NCBI RefSeq assembly: GCF_002294985.1 | Contig: NZ_NSGE01000004.1 | Location: forward strand, 372,001 to 436,000 | Direction of reading: 5' to 3' | Source: Mesorhizobium sp. WSM3862 | GTDB lineage: Bacteria; Pseudomonadota; Alphaproteobacteria; Rhizobiales; Rhizobiaceae | Length of the DNA: 64,000 nucleotides | Shown: piece after piece, positions 45,021-54,090 of the stretch | Numbering within the stretch: the stretch's first letter is position 1 | Layout of the letters: each line of letters starts with the position of its first letter | The notes under the pieces: generated by a model | Seen by the model: only the letters and a program-made list of their open reading frames with translations | Database searches by the model: none | What the model was told of the DNA's origin: nothing | Program-made: the position numbers and the translations under genes

Positions 45021-46460
45021 TCACTCCTTCGCCGCTGCGGCCGCCTTGATATCCAACAGCCCATAGCCGAAGTCATTGTCCCGCCCCTTCGGGCCGAGAT
45101 CCTTGGCCGTGGCCGCCAGCGCCTTCTCGATCTCATCGGCCGAGCGGTCGGGGGCGGCATGGATCAGGTTGGCGATCGCGCCTGAGACGATCGCGGCGGC
45201 GAAGGAGGTGCCGGTCACCACGTCCGAGCCGGTGCCGCTCGGCGCAACCATCTCAACGCCCGGCGCCGAGAGGAAGACATAGGCGCCGCGATTGGCTTGG
45301 GGCATAAGCCCGTCCTTGGCGTCGGTCGCGGTGACCGCGATGACCCCGTCGAAGGCTGCCGGATAGCCGTAAGGCGCCTTCGGCCCGTTGTTGCCGGCCG
45401 CTGCGACCAGCACCATGCCGAGCGCGCGCGCATTGCGGCAGGCGGTGCCGAGGAGGTCGTTCTTCGGCCCGACGAAGCTCATATTGATGATGCGCACGTC
45501 CTGTTCCGCCGCCCAGTCGAGCGCCGACAGGATGACGTCCATACTCGACTTGCCGCCCTCGAAGGCCCGTGCGTGATAGATCTTGGCGCCCGGCGCGATG
45601 CCTTCCAGCGCGCCGACGCCGGCGATCAGCCCGTCGACGGAGGTGCCGTGGTCGCGCTTCTTGATCGGCACGTTCGGCATGGCGTCGAATTGGCCGGCGA
45701 TCACGCCTTTCAGTGCTGGGTTGGTATCGTCGATGCCGGTGTCGATGACGGCAATGCGCACGTTCTCGCCGCTCGCCTGTTTCGAATCGAGCGCGATGCG
45801 CTCGAAGGCATAGTTCACGATGCCGGCGGCCTGCTGCAGCGAATAGATGTGGTTGGGCTCACGCCGCTGCGTACGCCCGTCGGCGGCAAGCTGCGCCAGC
45901 ACGACGCCGACCGGCCGTCCGTCCGGAATGCCGTAGCGCACCAGCGTTGTGCCGAGCAGCCGCGACTGGCGCTGCGAGCGCACCTGCAGGCCCAAGGTGG
46001 TGGCGATCTGCTGCACCGCGCCGGCATCGCCGGCGACCGTCACCAGCACCTCGTCGGGCACGAACTCGCCACTGACCGCACGCGGCGGCGCGGCGAGATT
46101 GAGCCCGGTAGGCGGTGTGACGGGGCCGCTTGGCGGCGGAGCGGGCGCCGCTGTGCTTGTTGGACTCTTTGGAGGCGCCGGCTGCGTTGGCGCAGGCGTC
46201 GGCCGTGCAGGCGGATTCGGGAACAGGTCGACGATCAGCGCCGGCAGGAACACAGCGCCGCCGGCGGCATTGCCCGCGCCGGATTTCCCGCCGCCATTCT
46301 TGGCGCCGTCCTCGCAGTCAGCGCCGGCCGCCGTCGTGCGGTTGAGGCAGTCGATCTGCTTTTGCGAGAGGTTCGGATCGTTGGTCTGCGCAACGGCGGG
46401 AGCGCCTACAAATGTCGCCGCGAGGATTGCCGCATGAAGAACGACCGCCTTAGCCGCCAT
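45021..46460 (-). CDS. Secreted S8 (subtilisin-type) serine protease
   Basis: 479 residues from the ATG at 46460, overlapping the anti-sigma gene by 11 nt. Signal peptide of about 24 residues (LHAAILAATFVGAPAVA). Then a Cys pair (38, 49), a Gly-rich and a Pro-rich linker to about 118, and a propeptide-like domain at about 133-208 (FVPDEVLVTVAG to REPNHIYSLQ). The catalytic domain from about 215 has D240 (AVIDTGIDD), H271 (RDHGTSVDG), the oxyanion Asn near 357 (AAAGNNGP) and S419 (GTSFAAAIVSG). Acts in periplasm or outside. Third gene of a sigma/anti-sigma/protease unit, so it is probably part of that signalling circuit or its target. Confidence 0.87.
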   Translation of the reverse strand: MAAKAVVLHAAILAATFVGAPAVAQTNDPNLSQKQIDCLNRTTAAGADCEDGAKNGGGKSGAGNAAGGAVFLPALIVDLFPNPPARPTPAPTQPAPPKSPTSTAAPAPPPSGPVTPPTGLNLAAPPRAVSGEFVPDEVLVTVAGDAGAVQQIATTLGLQVRSQRQSRLLGTTLVRYGIPDGRPVGVVLAQLAADGRTQRREPNHIYSLQQAAGIVNYAFERIALDSKQASGENVRIAVIDTGIDDTNPALKGVIAGQFDAMPNVPIKKRDHGTSVDGLIAGVGALEGIAPGAKIYHARAFEGGKSSMDVILSALDWAAEQDVRIINMSFVGPKNDLLGTACRNARALGMVLVAAAGNNGPKAPYGYPAAFDGVIAVTATDAKDGLMPQANRGAYVFLSAPGVEMVAPSGTGSDVVTGTSFAAAIVSGAIANLIHAAPDRSADEIEKALAATAKDLGPKGRDNDFGYGLLDIKAAAAAKE

Positions 46461-47118
46461 CGACCGGTTTCCTTCCCTGCGCCACAGCTTCCGCGAAAGG
46501 CTGGGCGGCAATAAGGCCGACCAGCTTGTCGTAGTCGGCCGCCGTGCTGGCCGGGATCGTCACGTGAAACACATCGTCGGCGGTCGGCCCGCCGGCGATC
46601 TTCAGCCCGTTCTGCCCAAGGAAGGCGGCGATGTCCGACATCTTGGCATCCGGCTTGAACTTGATCAGGGCGAAGGGCAGATTTGCCAGATCATCCTGAG
46701 CGCCGGCGATTTCAAAGTCGTTGCCCTTGCCGCCCAGCCGCTCGAAAGACTGCGCGACGACCAGCGCAAGCAGCGCCGCGGCCGCCGTCCAGGCGACGCC
46801 CGAGGGGATCGCCGTGACCCGGCCGAAGATCTTCGCCAGCCATGACTGGCCGGCGGGCGCGCGCGCCGGACCGGCCTCGGCGTCGAGCGCCCTTGCAAAG
46901 CGGGAGAGCGCGTCGGCCGGCGGTCGGATCGCTTCGTTGGCGGCGGCGGTGCCGGAGAATTCGGCTTCCGCCTCGCCGAGCGCGGCCATCGCCGCAGGAT
47001 CGGAGGCCAGCCATTCCTCGACGGCTTCGAGTTCTGCGCCTTCCAGCGAACCGTTGAGGTAGAACGGCAGCAGCGTCTCCATCTCGTCGCGGCGCGACAT
47101 CTTTTCAGCGGCGCTCAT
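46450..47118 (-). CDS. Anti-sigma factor, membrane-bound, with propeptide-like C-terminal domain
   Basis: 222 residues. N-terminal cytoplasmic part (about 1-105) with LLPFYLNGSLEGAELEAVEE, the helix typical of anti-sigma factors; no zinc-binding HxxxCxxC is seen. One membrane helix at about 108-124 (AWTAAAALLALVVA). The C-terminal domain (about 146-215) would be periplasmic: FALIKFKPDAKMSDIAAFLG, then GPTADDVFHVTIP and DYDKLVGLIAAQPFAEAVAQ. Its strand-helix-strand-helix order resembles the I9-type propeptide of the adjacent protease. Overlaps the sigma gene (ATGA at 47115-47118) and the protease gene. It should hold the sigma factor at the membrane. Confidence 0.8.
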   Translation of the reverse strand: MSAAEKMSRRDEMETLLPFYLNGSLEGAELEAVEEWLASDPAAMAALGEAEAEFSGTAAANEAIRPPADALSRFARALDAEAGPARAPAGQSWLAKIFGRVTAIPSGVAWTAAAALLALVVAQSFERLGGKGNDFEIAGAQDDLANLPFALIKFKPDAKMSDIAAFLGQNGLKIAGGPTADDVFHVTIPASTAADYDKLVGLIAAQPFAEAVAQGRKPVDGG

Positions 47119-47741
47119 GGCCACCCCCTGTCGTAACCGGCCGCCTTGAGGGCTTCGCCGAGTTTCTTGCGGGCGTAGAACATCCTGGTCTTGACGGTGG
47201 CGACCGGGATGTTGAGCACCTCGCCGATCTCGGTCACCGACTGGCCATGGTAATAGGCAAGATCGACCACCGTGCGGTGTTCGTCCGGCAAGGCATCGAC
47301 AAAGCGGCGCAAGGCGGCGGCCTTGTCTTCCTTCATGGTGACCACTTCCGGCGTGTCGGCGCTGTCGGGAACCTGCGCCGCGGCATCGTCGTCGATCCAG
47401 TCTTCCTTCTTCTTGCGCAGCAAGGACAGTGCCTTGAAGCGGGCGATGCCGAGCAGCCAGGTCGAGACTTCGGAGCGGCCTTCGAAGCTCGGCGCCTGGC
47501 GCCACAATTCGAGAAAGACCTCGTTGGTGATATCGTCGGCCATCATTTCCGATCCCGTCTGGCGCGCCACGAAACGGTAGATCCGCGCGTGGTGACGCAT
47601 GAACAGGAGCCGCACGGCGGCCCGGTCGCCCTTCGCGACCCGGTCTACAAGCGCGCGATCGGTTTCGGTCGCCGCGTTCATGGCCGGTCGAGCCGCCTGG
47701 CTCCTCGTGGCTCTGTCGCTGGTCGGTCCAAAAAGGTTCAT
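47115..47741 (-). CDS. ECF-type RNA polymerase sigma factor
   Basis: 208 residues. Region 2 has RIYRFVARQTGSEMMADDIT and NEVFLELWRQAPSFEGRSEV (about 55-95) with STWLLGIARFKAL. Region 4 has LPDEHRTVVDLAYYHGQSVT then EIGEVLNIPVATVKTRMFYA (about 148-190). Directs polymerase to a stress or signal regulon, often including its own operon. The start is uncertain: ATG 47741 has GGAGG directly against it, while ATG 47681 gives a typical N-terminus but shows no ribosome site. Followed by a coupled anti-sigma gene and a secreted protease. Confidence 0.88.
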   Translation of the reverse strand: MNLFGPTSDRATRSQAARPAMNAATETDRALVDRVAKGDRAAVRLLFMRHHARIYRFVARQTGSEMMADDITNEVFLELWRQAPSFEGRSEVSTWLLGIARFKALSLLRKKKEDWIDDDAAAQVPDSADTPEVVTMKEDKAAALRRFVDALPDEHRTVVDLAYYHGQSVTEIGEVLNIPVATVKTRMFYARKKLGEALKAAGYDRGWP

Positions 47742-47800
47742 CCTCCGCCAAGGAATTTTCGGAAGCTAGCCGAAGAAGATGAGCGTTGCCAGAGGTGGCG

Positions 47801-47949
47801 CCCCCTTCTCCTTGTGGGAGAAGGTAGATCGGCGCGGAGCGCCGAGACAGTTGAGGGGTGTTCCAGCGGAGTGAGGCGTTGGCGTTCACTGGAACACCCC
47901 TCATCCGTCGCCTTTGGGGACACCTTTCTCCCACAAGGGGAGAAGGGGG
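47801..47949. repeat. Nested inverted-repeat element
   Basis: Outer arms CCCCCTTCTCCTTGTGGGAG with the reverse complement of CTCCCACAAGGGGAGAAGGGGG (47928-47949); inner arms GAGGGGTGTTCCAG (47853-47866) and CTGGAACACCCCTC (47889-47902) pair perfectly. About 149 bp, non-coding, and its right end is 2 bp from the stop codon of the phosphodiesterase gene. Same class as the elements near 15447 and 26556, but different sequence. Confidence 0.7.
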
Positions 47950-47951
47950 AG

Positions 47952-48803
47952 CTAAATCAAAAACACCTTCCCCTTCATTGTCGCCGGCACCTCCACGCCG
48001 AGCCGGCTCAGCACCGTCGGCGCGAGCTGCAGCTGGTCGAGCAGCGCGTCGGCTTCTGGACCCTTCGCCGGCCCGAAATAGTAGAGGGCGAAATCCTGCA
48101 TCTCGTCGTCATGCCCGCCGTGATGGCCGCGGTCGGTCTGGCCGTGATCGGCGGTGACGATGGCTTCATAGCCGGCTTCGCGCCAATCGGGCAGGAAGGC
48201 GGCGAGCATACCGTCCATCGCGTAGCAGGCATGATCCATCTCGTGGCAGTTGTGGCCGAAGCGATGGCCCATGGAGTCCAGCGTGCAGCTGTGCAGGATG
48301 CCGTAGTCGATGCCGTGGCGGCGGGTGAGCATGGTCAATGTCGCGAAAAGGTCGACATCGCTCGGCGTCATCTGGTTCTTGAGATTGTAGCCGGTCATGG
48401 TGTGGAAGCGGCCATGCGTGATCGGCCCGCCAGGCTCGTCGAATTCCATATCCTCGACGAGATCGAATGGATAGGAGCGGAAGAATTCCGACCAGTAGGA
48501 ATGCGTCACCGCCCCGGTCCTGCCGCCGGCCTTGCTGACCTCCGAGAAGATATCGGGCTGCCTGACCCGGAACCGGTTCTCGTTGGAGAGGATGCCATGA
48601 ACCTGCGGCGTGACCCCGGTATGGATCGAGGCGTAGCAGCAGGCCGATGTTGACGGCAGCACGGAGCGCATTCTCCACACTTGCGCCTCACCCGATTGTA
48701 CCCAGCCTTCGAGATTGCCCATGAGCCGGCGCCAGTTCCGGTAGGGCACGCCGTCAAGGATGATGAGCAGCAATTTGGATTTAAGCGCCACGGGGAATTC
48801 CAT
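47952..48803 (-). CDS. Alkaline-phosphatase-superfamily phosphodiesterase/pyrophosphatase-like enzyme
   Basis: 283 residues, no signal peptide. Metal-site motifs of the alkaline phosphatase superfamily are in order: ILDGVP near residue 15, a Ser/Thr nucleophile region VLPSTSACCYASIHTG near 48-63, LDSMGHRFGH with Asp and His near 180, and VTADHGQTDRGHHGG near 222-236. Similar to type-I phosphodiesterase/nucleotide pyrophosphatase enzymes, hydrolysing phosphate mono- or diesters in the cytoplasm. Downstream of a peptide-type ABC transporter on the same strand (80-bp gap), so it may act on the imported compound, for example a phosphorylated or phosphonate one. Confidence 0.72.
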   Translation of the reverse strand: MEFPVALKSKLLLIILDGVPYRNWRRLMGNLEGWVQSGEAQVWRMRSVLPSTSACCYASIHTGVTPQVHGILSNENRFRVRQPDIFSEVSKAGGRTGAVTHSYWSEFFRSYPFDLVEDMEFDEPGGPITHGRFHTMTGYNLKNQMTPSDVDLFATLTMLTRRHGIDYGILHSCTLDSMGHRFGHNCHEMDHACYAMDGMLAAFLPDWREAGYEAIVTADHGQTDRGHHGGHDDEMQDFALYYFGPAKGPEADALLDQLQLAPTVLSRLGVEVPATMKGKVFLI

Positions 48804-48883
48804 GCGGTCTTGCGGGAGGGATCAGCATCGAAGGCTTGACCGACCCGGCCAAGCCCGAGAAGCGCAGAGAAGAGCAAGCCAGC

Positions 48884-50539
48884 TTAATTGCCGGCGCTTT
48901 CCATGCGCCGGCCCGCGATCGCCTTCTCCAGCCAGCCGATCTCCATTTCGGGGACGGAGGACAATAGAAGGTCGGTATAGGCATCGAAGGGCGGCGCCAG
49001 CACCTTGCTCTTGGAGCCGTAGCGAACGACCTCGCCGCGATACATGACCGCGATCGAATCGGCGATCGACTTCACTGTCGCGAGATCGTGGGTGATGAAG
49101 AGATAGGCCACTTTCTCGATCTGCTGCAGGTTGAGCAGCAGCTTGAGGATGCCGTGGGCGACCAGCGGATCGAGCGCCGAGGTCACCTCGTCGCAGATGA
49201 TCAGCTTCGGCTTGGCGGCGAGCGAACGGGCGATGCAGACGCGCTGCTTCTGGCCGCCGGAAAGCTCGGCCGGATAGCGGTCAATGAAGCCCTTGCCCAT
49301 CTCGATCTGGTCGAGCAGCTCGGCGACGCGCTTGTCGCGCTCGCGGCCTCTTATGCCGAAATAGAACTCGAGCGGCCGGCCGATGATCGTTCCCACGGTC
49401 TGGCGCGGGTTCATCGCGACATCGGCCATCTGGTAGATCATCTGCAGCTGGCGCAGATCCTCCTTCGGCCGGTCGGCGAGCCTGTTGCCAAGCGTGCGGC
49501 CGTCGAAGAAGACGCTGCCCTGCTCGGGCGGCAGGAGGCCGGTGATGGCGCGCGCCAGCGTCGATTTGCCGGAACCGCTCTCGCCGACGACGGCCAGCGT
49601 CTGGCCCGGGTAGATGTCGACCGAGACGTTCTTCAGCACCTTGACGAGACCGCCGCCATAGGCGGCCGTCACGTTCTTCACCGACAGCATCGGTGTGGTG
49701 CCGGGCTGCTGTTCGTTGTGCTCGATCTCATGCACCGAGACCAGCGCGTTGGTGTATTCCTGGCGCGGCTCCTTGATGATCTGGCGGGTACCGCCCCATT
49801 CGACCAGCCGACCATGGCGCAGCACCATGATCTCGTCCGCGACCTGCGCCACCACGGCGAGGTCGTGGGTGATGTATAAAGCCGCCACATGGGTATCGCG
49901 GATTGCGTCCTTGATCGCCGCCAGCACATCGATCTGCGTCGTCACGTCGAGCGCCGTGGTCGGCTCGTCGAAGACGATCAGGTCGGGCTCGGAGCAAAGC
50001 GCCATCGCCGTCATGACGCGCTGCAACTGGCCGCCGGAGACTTGGTGCGGGAAGCGCTCACCGATCGTTTCCGGATTGGGCAGGCTGAGCTTCTTGAACA
50101 GCGCGACGGCTCGCTTCTCGGCCTCGGCCCGGGTTGCCGTGCCGTGCAGAAGCGTCGCCTCCACCACCTGGTCCATCAGCCGGTGCGCCGGATTGAAGGC
50201 CGCCGCCGCCGACTGGGCGACATAGCACACTTCGCGGCCGCGCAGCTTGCGCAAGCCCTCCTTGCCGCCCTTCAGTATGTCGCGGCCGTTGAGGATCACC
50301 TCGCCGCCGGTAATGCGCACGCCACCTCGGCCATAGCCCATGGAGGACAGGCCGATCGTCGACTTGCCGGCGCCGGATTCGCCGATCAAGCCGAGCACCT
50401 TGCCCTTCTCCAGCGTCAGCGAGACATCATGGACAAGGGTGATGGTCTTCGGCGCCTCGCCGGGCGGGTAGACGGTCGCCTCGATGCGCAGATTGCGGAT
50501 GTCGAGGAGTCGGCCGGCATTTGCTTTGCTGTCAGCCAT
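48884..50539 (-). CDS. Fused dual ATPase of a peptide/nickel-type ABC importer
   Basis: 551 residues, two ATPase halves fused (DppD-DppF order). Half 1: Walker A GESGAGKST near 55, Q-loop AQSAAAAFNPAHRL near 118, signature VSGGQLQRV near 173, Walker B LIVFDEPTTALD near 190. Half 2: Walker A GESGSGKST near 320, QMADVAMNPRQTV, signature LSGGQKQRV near 430, CDEVTSALD near 450. Start ATG 50539 overlaps the permease stop (TGATG). It energises the two permeases upstream. Confidence 0.9.
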   Translation of the reverse strand: MADSKANAGRLLDIRNLRIEATVYPPGEAPKTITLVHDVSLTLEKGKVLGLIGESGAGKSTIGLSSMGYGRGGVRITGGEVILNGRDILKGGKEGLRKLRGREVCYVAQSAAAAFNPAHRLMDQVVEATLLHGTATRAEAEKRAVALFKKLSLPNPETIGERFPHQVSGGQLQRVMTAMALCSEPDLIVFDEPTTALDVTTQIDVLAAIKDAIRDTHVAALYITHDLAVVAQVADEIMVLRHGRLVEWGGTRQIIKEPRQEYTNALVSVHEIEHNEQQPGTTPMLSVKNVTAAYGGGLVKVLKNVSVDIYPGQTLAVVGESGSGKSTLARAITGLLPPEQGSVFFDGRTLGNRLADRPKEDLRQLQMIYQMADVAMNPRQTVGTIIGRPLEFYFGIRGRERDKRVAELLDQIEMGKGFIDRYPAELSGGQKQRVCIARSLAAKPKLIICDEVTSALDPLVAHGILKLLLNLQQIEKVAYLFITHDLATVKSIADSIAVMYRGEVVRYGSKSKVLAPPFDAYTDLLLSSVPEMEIGWLEKAIAGRRMESAGN

Positions 50540-51366
50540 CACCCGCGCCCTCCCTTCAGGCTGGTCGTGCGGTTGAGCACCCAGTCGGCGACAAGATTGA
50601 CCGAGATCGCCAGCGCCGCGATGGCCGCCGCCGGGATGAGCGCCGCCGGGATGCCGAAGACGATGCCGTCCTTGTTCTCCTTCACCATGCCGCCCCAGTC
50701 GGCGTCCGGCGGTTGCACTCCGAGGCCGAGGAAGGAGAGTGTCGACAGGAAAAGCACCGCATAGATGAAGCGCAGGCCGAGTTCCGAGACCAGCGGCGAC
50801 AGCGCGTTCGGCAGAATCTCGCGGAAAATGATCCAGCCGCTGCCTTCGCCGCGCAGTTTCGCGGCCTCGACATAGTCCATGACGTTGATGTCGACCGCCA
50901 CCGCGCGCGACAAGCGGTAGACGCGGGTCGAATCGAGGATGCCCATCACCAGGATCAGCGTCACCAGGTTGGACGGCAGCACCGACAGGACGACCAGGCC
51001 CATGATCAGCGTCGGGATCGACATCAGCAGGTCCACGAGGCGCGACAGCATCGTGTCGAACCAGCCGCCGAACACCGCCGCCGAGAAGCCCAGAATGGCG
51101 CCGAGCGAAAAGGACAGCGCGGTGGCCAGCACGGCGATGAACAGCGTGATGCGGGCGCCATAGATCATGCGGGACAAGAGATCGCGGCCGAGATTGTCGG
51201 TGCCCAACAGGTGCACCGATGACATCGGTTCCCAAGGGACGTCGCTGACGATCTCGGCATTGCCGTGCGGGGCGATCCATGGCGCCAAGACCGCCGCCAG
51301 CACGAACAGCGTCGTCAGCACAATGCCGATCAGCGCCGCGACAGGAGTGCGTCTGATATCGAGCAT
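50539..51366 (-). CDS. ABC permease, DppC type
   Basis: 275 residues. N-terminal membrane helix (about 11-35, ALIGIVLTTLFVLAAVLAPW), a periplasmic stretch with HLLGTDNLGRDLLSRMIYGA, the signature of oligopeptide permease C components, then five more hydrophobic segments. The EAA loop is YVEAAKLRGEGSGWIIFREI near 160. Second permease of the importer encoded at 48884-53941. Confidence 0.9.
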   Translation of the reverse strand: MLDIRRTPVAALIGIVLTTLFVLAAVLAPWIAPHGNAEIVSDVPWEPMSSVHLLGTDNLGRDLLSRMIYGARITLFIAVLATALSFSLGAILGFSAAVFGGWFDTMLSRLVDLLMSIPTLIMGLVVLSVLPSNLVTLILVMGILDSTRVYRLSRAVAVDINVMDYVEAAKLRGEGSGWIIFREILPNALSPLVSELGLRFIYAVLFLSTLSFLGLGVQPPDADWGGMVKENKDGIVFGIPAALIPAAAIAALAISVNLVADWVLNRTTSLKGGRG

Positions 51367-51377
51367 ACCGGCGCCCC

Positions 51378-52337
51378 CTACTTCGGATGCCTGAGCCGCG
51401 GATTGGCGACGATCGCCGCAATGTCCGCGATGATGTTGAGGGCGATATAGACGGCCGCAAAGATCAGGCCGACCGCCTGGACGACGGGAACGTCACGCTT
51501 GGTGACGTGGTCGACGAGATATTGCCCCATGCCCGGATAGACGAAAATCACCTCGACCACGACGACGCCGACCACGAGATAGGCGAGGTTCAGCATGACG
51601 ACATTGATGATCGGCGCGATCGCGTTCGGGAAGGCATGCTTGCGGATGACCGCGAAAGCAGAGAGCCCCTTGAGCTCCGCCGTCTCGACATAGGCCGATT
51701 GCATGACGTTGAGGATCGCCGCTCGCGTCATGCGCATCATGTGGGCCAGCACCACCAGCGTCAGCGCCGCCGCCGGCAGCGCGATCGCCTGCAAGCGCTC
51801 GCCTAACGACATTCCGTCATAGACGGTGGAGATGGCGGGGAACCATTGATGCTCGACCGCGAAGTAGAAGACCAGCAGGTAGCCGATGAAGAATTCCGGG
51901 AACGAGGTCGAGGCGAGCGCCACCCCGGAGATCATCTTGTCGACCCAGCCATTGCGGTAGCGCACCGCGATCAGGCCAAGCGTGATCGCCAGCGGAATGG
52001 CCACGATTGCCGCCCAGAAGGCCAGGAACAAGGTGTTCCACAGCCGTTCCTTGATCGATGTCGCTATGTCCTGGCCGCTCGACATCGCCGTGCCGAGATC
52101 GCCGGTGAGCACGCCGCCCAGCCAGTGGAAGTAGCGGATATAGGCAGGCTGATTGAGCCCGAGCTGTTCGCGCAGATTGGCGAGCGACTCCGGCGTCGCC
52201 GATTGTCCGAGGATGGCTTGGGCGACGTCGCCGGGCAGGATCTGCGTGCCGGCGAAGATCAGGACCGAAACGGCCAGCAGAAGGAGGATGCCCAGCGCAA
52301 CGCGCTGGGCCACCAGTTTCACGACGGGTGAGGACAT
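51378..52337 (-). CDS. ABC permease, DppB type
   Basis: 319 residues from the ATG at 52337; an earlier in-frame ATG at 52373 would overlap the binding-protein gene and has no better ribosome site. Six hydrophobic segments. Motifs of oligopeptide permease B components: ILLLLAVSVLIFAGTQILPG at the N-terminus, LREQLGLNQPAYIRYFHWLG near 60, and the loop YVETAELKGLSAFAVIRKHA near 215 with FPNAIAPIINVV. Co-transcribed with the DppC-type gene 11 bp downstream. Confidence 0.88.
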   Translation of the reverse strand: MSSPVVKLVAQRVALGILLLLAVSVLIFAGTQILPGDVAQAILGQSATPESLANLREQLGLNQPAYIRYFHWLGGVLTGDLGTAMSSGQDIATSIKERLWNTLFLAFWAAIVAIPLAITLGLIAVRYRNGWVDKMISGVALASTSFPEFFIGYLLVFYFAVEHQWFPAISTVYDGMSLGERLQAIALPAAALTLVVLAHMMRMTRAAILNVMQSAYVETAELKGLSAFAVIRKHAFPNAIAPIINVVMLNLAYLVVGVVVVEVIFVYPGMGQYLVDHVTKRDVPVVQAVGLIFAAVYIALNIIADIAAIVANPRLRHPK

Positions 52338-52354
52338 CTCCGCAAGGCCGGACC

Positions 52355-53941
52355 TTAGGCTTCCATCCAGCACTTCGCCAAGGCGTAGCCGTTCATCAGC
52401 TCCTGATGCGGATCGTCCACCCAGCCACCGACCTTGGGACCAGTTGCGTCGATGAACTGGTTGAACATCGGCAGGATCAAGCCGCCCTCGTCACGCACCA
52501 TCACAGCCATGTCATGGTACATCTGCTTGCGCTTGGCCTCGTCGAGCTCGGCGCGCGCCGCCAGCACCATCTTGTCGAAGTCCGGCCGCTTGAACCGCGT
52601 GTCGTTCCAGTCGGCGCTCGACAGGTAGGCGGTCGAGTACATTTGGTCCTGCGTCGAGCGGCCGCCCCAATAGGAAGCGCAGAAGGGCTGCTTGTTCCAG
52701 ACTTCGTTCCAGTAGCCGTCGCCGGGCTCGCGCTTGATTTCCAGCTTGATGCCGGCCTTGGCCGCGCTCTGCTGATAGAGCTGCGCGGCATCGACCGCGC
52801 CGGGGAAGGCGACGTCCGACGTCCTGAGCAGCACTGCGCCGTCGTGACCCGACTTCTTGTAGTGGAACTTGGCCTTGTCGGGATCGTATTTGCGCTGCTC
52901 GATCTCTGTGAACAGCGGGTAGGAGGCGTTGATCGGGAAGTCGTTGCCGAGCGAGCCGTAGCCGCGCAGCACCTTGTTCAGCATCTCTTCGCGGTTGATC
53001 GCCAGCTTCAGCGCCATCCTGAGGTCGTTGTTGTCGAACGGCGCCGTGTTGCAATGCATGATGAACACGTAGTGGCCGGGACCGGAGTGGTTGCGGATGG
53101 TGACGCCCCGCACGCGCTTGATCAGGTCGACGATCTTCGGCTCGACGCGGTTGATCATGTTGACCTGACCGCCCTGCAGGGCCGCCGTGCGCGCCGTCGC
53201 GTCGTTGATGACGACGACTTCGACCTGGTCGGCATGGCCCATCTTGTCGCCCTGCCAGTAGTTGGCGAAGCGTTCGCCGACATGGCGCACGCCGGGCTCG
53301 TTGACCTTGACCTTGTAAGGGCCGGCGCTGATGCCGGCATCGGGTTTGTCCTTGCCGCCATTCGGCTGGACGATCAGGTGATAGTCGCTGAGCAGATAGG
53401 GAAGGTCGGCGTTGGCTTCCTTCAGGGTCAGCACCACTTCCTTGCCGTTGGCCTTGATGGTCTCGATGCCCTTCATGTAGCCGAGCGCGCCGGACTTCGA
53501 CTTCTCGTCCGAATGGCGCTCGAGCGTGGCTGCCACGTCCTGGGCGGTCACCGTCTTGCCGTTGTGGAATTCGATGCCGTCGCGGATCTTCAGCGTCCAG
53601 ACCTTGGCGTCGTCGGAAGAGCCGATTTCCTCGGCGATGCGGTTCTCGAGCTTGCCGTCGGGCGACAGCTCGACGATCATTTCGCCCCAGCACTTGCCGA
53701 AGGCGAAGGGCACCTGGGTCATCATCAGCGCCGGGTCGAGGCTGTTGGTGGATTCACCGCCGACCAGGCCGGCCTTCAACGTGCCGCCCTTGACGGGGCC
53801 GGCAGCCCGGGCAGCGCTCGAAAGCAGCGAATTGGCGAAGGGCGCGGTGACGCCGAGCGCGGCGGCGCGGCCAAGGAAGTCGCGACGGCTGAGCTTTCCG
53901 GCAGCGACGCGCCGGCTGAGATAGTCGAGTTCGTTTGTCAT
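52355..53941 (-). CDS. Tat-exported solute-binding protein of a peptide-type ABC importer
   Basis: 528 residues from the ATG at 53941 (GAGGAAC upstream). Twin-arginine signal KLSRRDFLGRAAALGVTAPF, cleaved after ARA near residue 45. Family-5 binding protein (SBP_bac_5): GGTLKAGLVGG after the signal, DAKVWTLKIRDGIEFHNGKT near 105, DVAATLERH near 125 and ALKLAINREEMLNKVLRGYG near 315. Substrates of this class range from peptides to opines, nickel and glycosides. The neighbourhood (a CocE-type hydrolase and purine-ring catabolic genes upstream) suggests a nitrogen-rich amide or ester. Its substrate cannot be read. Confidence 0.88.
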   Translation of the reverse strand: MTNELDYLSRRVAAGKLSRRDFLGRAAALGVTAPFANSLLSSAARAAGPVKGGTLKAGLVGGESTNSLDPALMMTQVPFAFGKCWGEMIVELSPDGKLENRIAEEIGSSDDAKVWTLKIRDGIEFHNGKTVTAQDVAATLERHSDEKSKSGALGYMKGIETIKANGKEVVLTLKEANADLPYLLSDYHLIVQPNGGKDKPDAGISAGPYKVKVNEPGVRHVGERFANYWQGDKMGHADQVEVVVINDATARTAALQGGQVNMINRVEPKIVDLIKRVRGVTIRNHSGPGHYVFIMHCNTAPFDNNDLRMALKLAINREEMLNKVLRGYGSLGNDFPINASYPLFTEIEQRKYDPDKAKFHYKKSGHDGAVLLRTSDVAFPGAVDAAQLYQQSAAKAGIKLEIKREPGDGYWNEVWNKQPFCASYWGGRSTQDQMYSTAYLSSADWNDTRFKRPDFDKMVLAARAELDEAKRKQMYHDMAVMVRDEGGLILPMFNQFIDATGPKVGGWVDDPHQELMNGYALAKCWMEA

Positions 53942-54090
53942 TACGGGTTCCTCACTCTGATGGTACGACCATGTGGTCGGTTCTTGTTCTTGTGAGGGAT
54001 AATGAGCGCAACGGAAAGCTGTAAGCAAGACCGAATGCGACATGCCGTGGCGTAAATGGCGCGTCGCATTTGGACCAATCTTGTCAGCGC

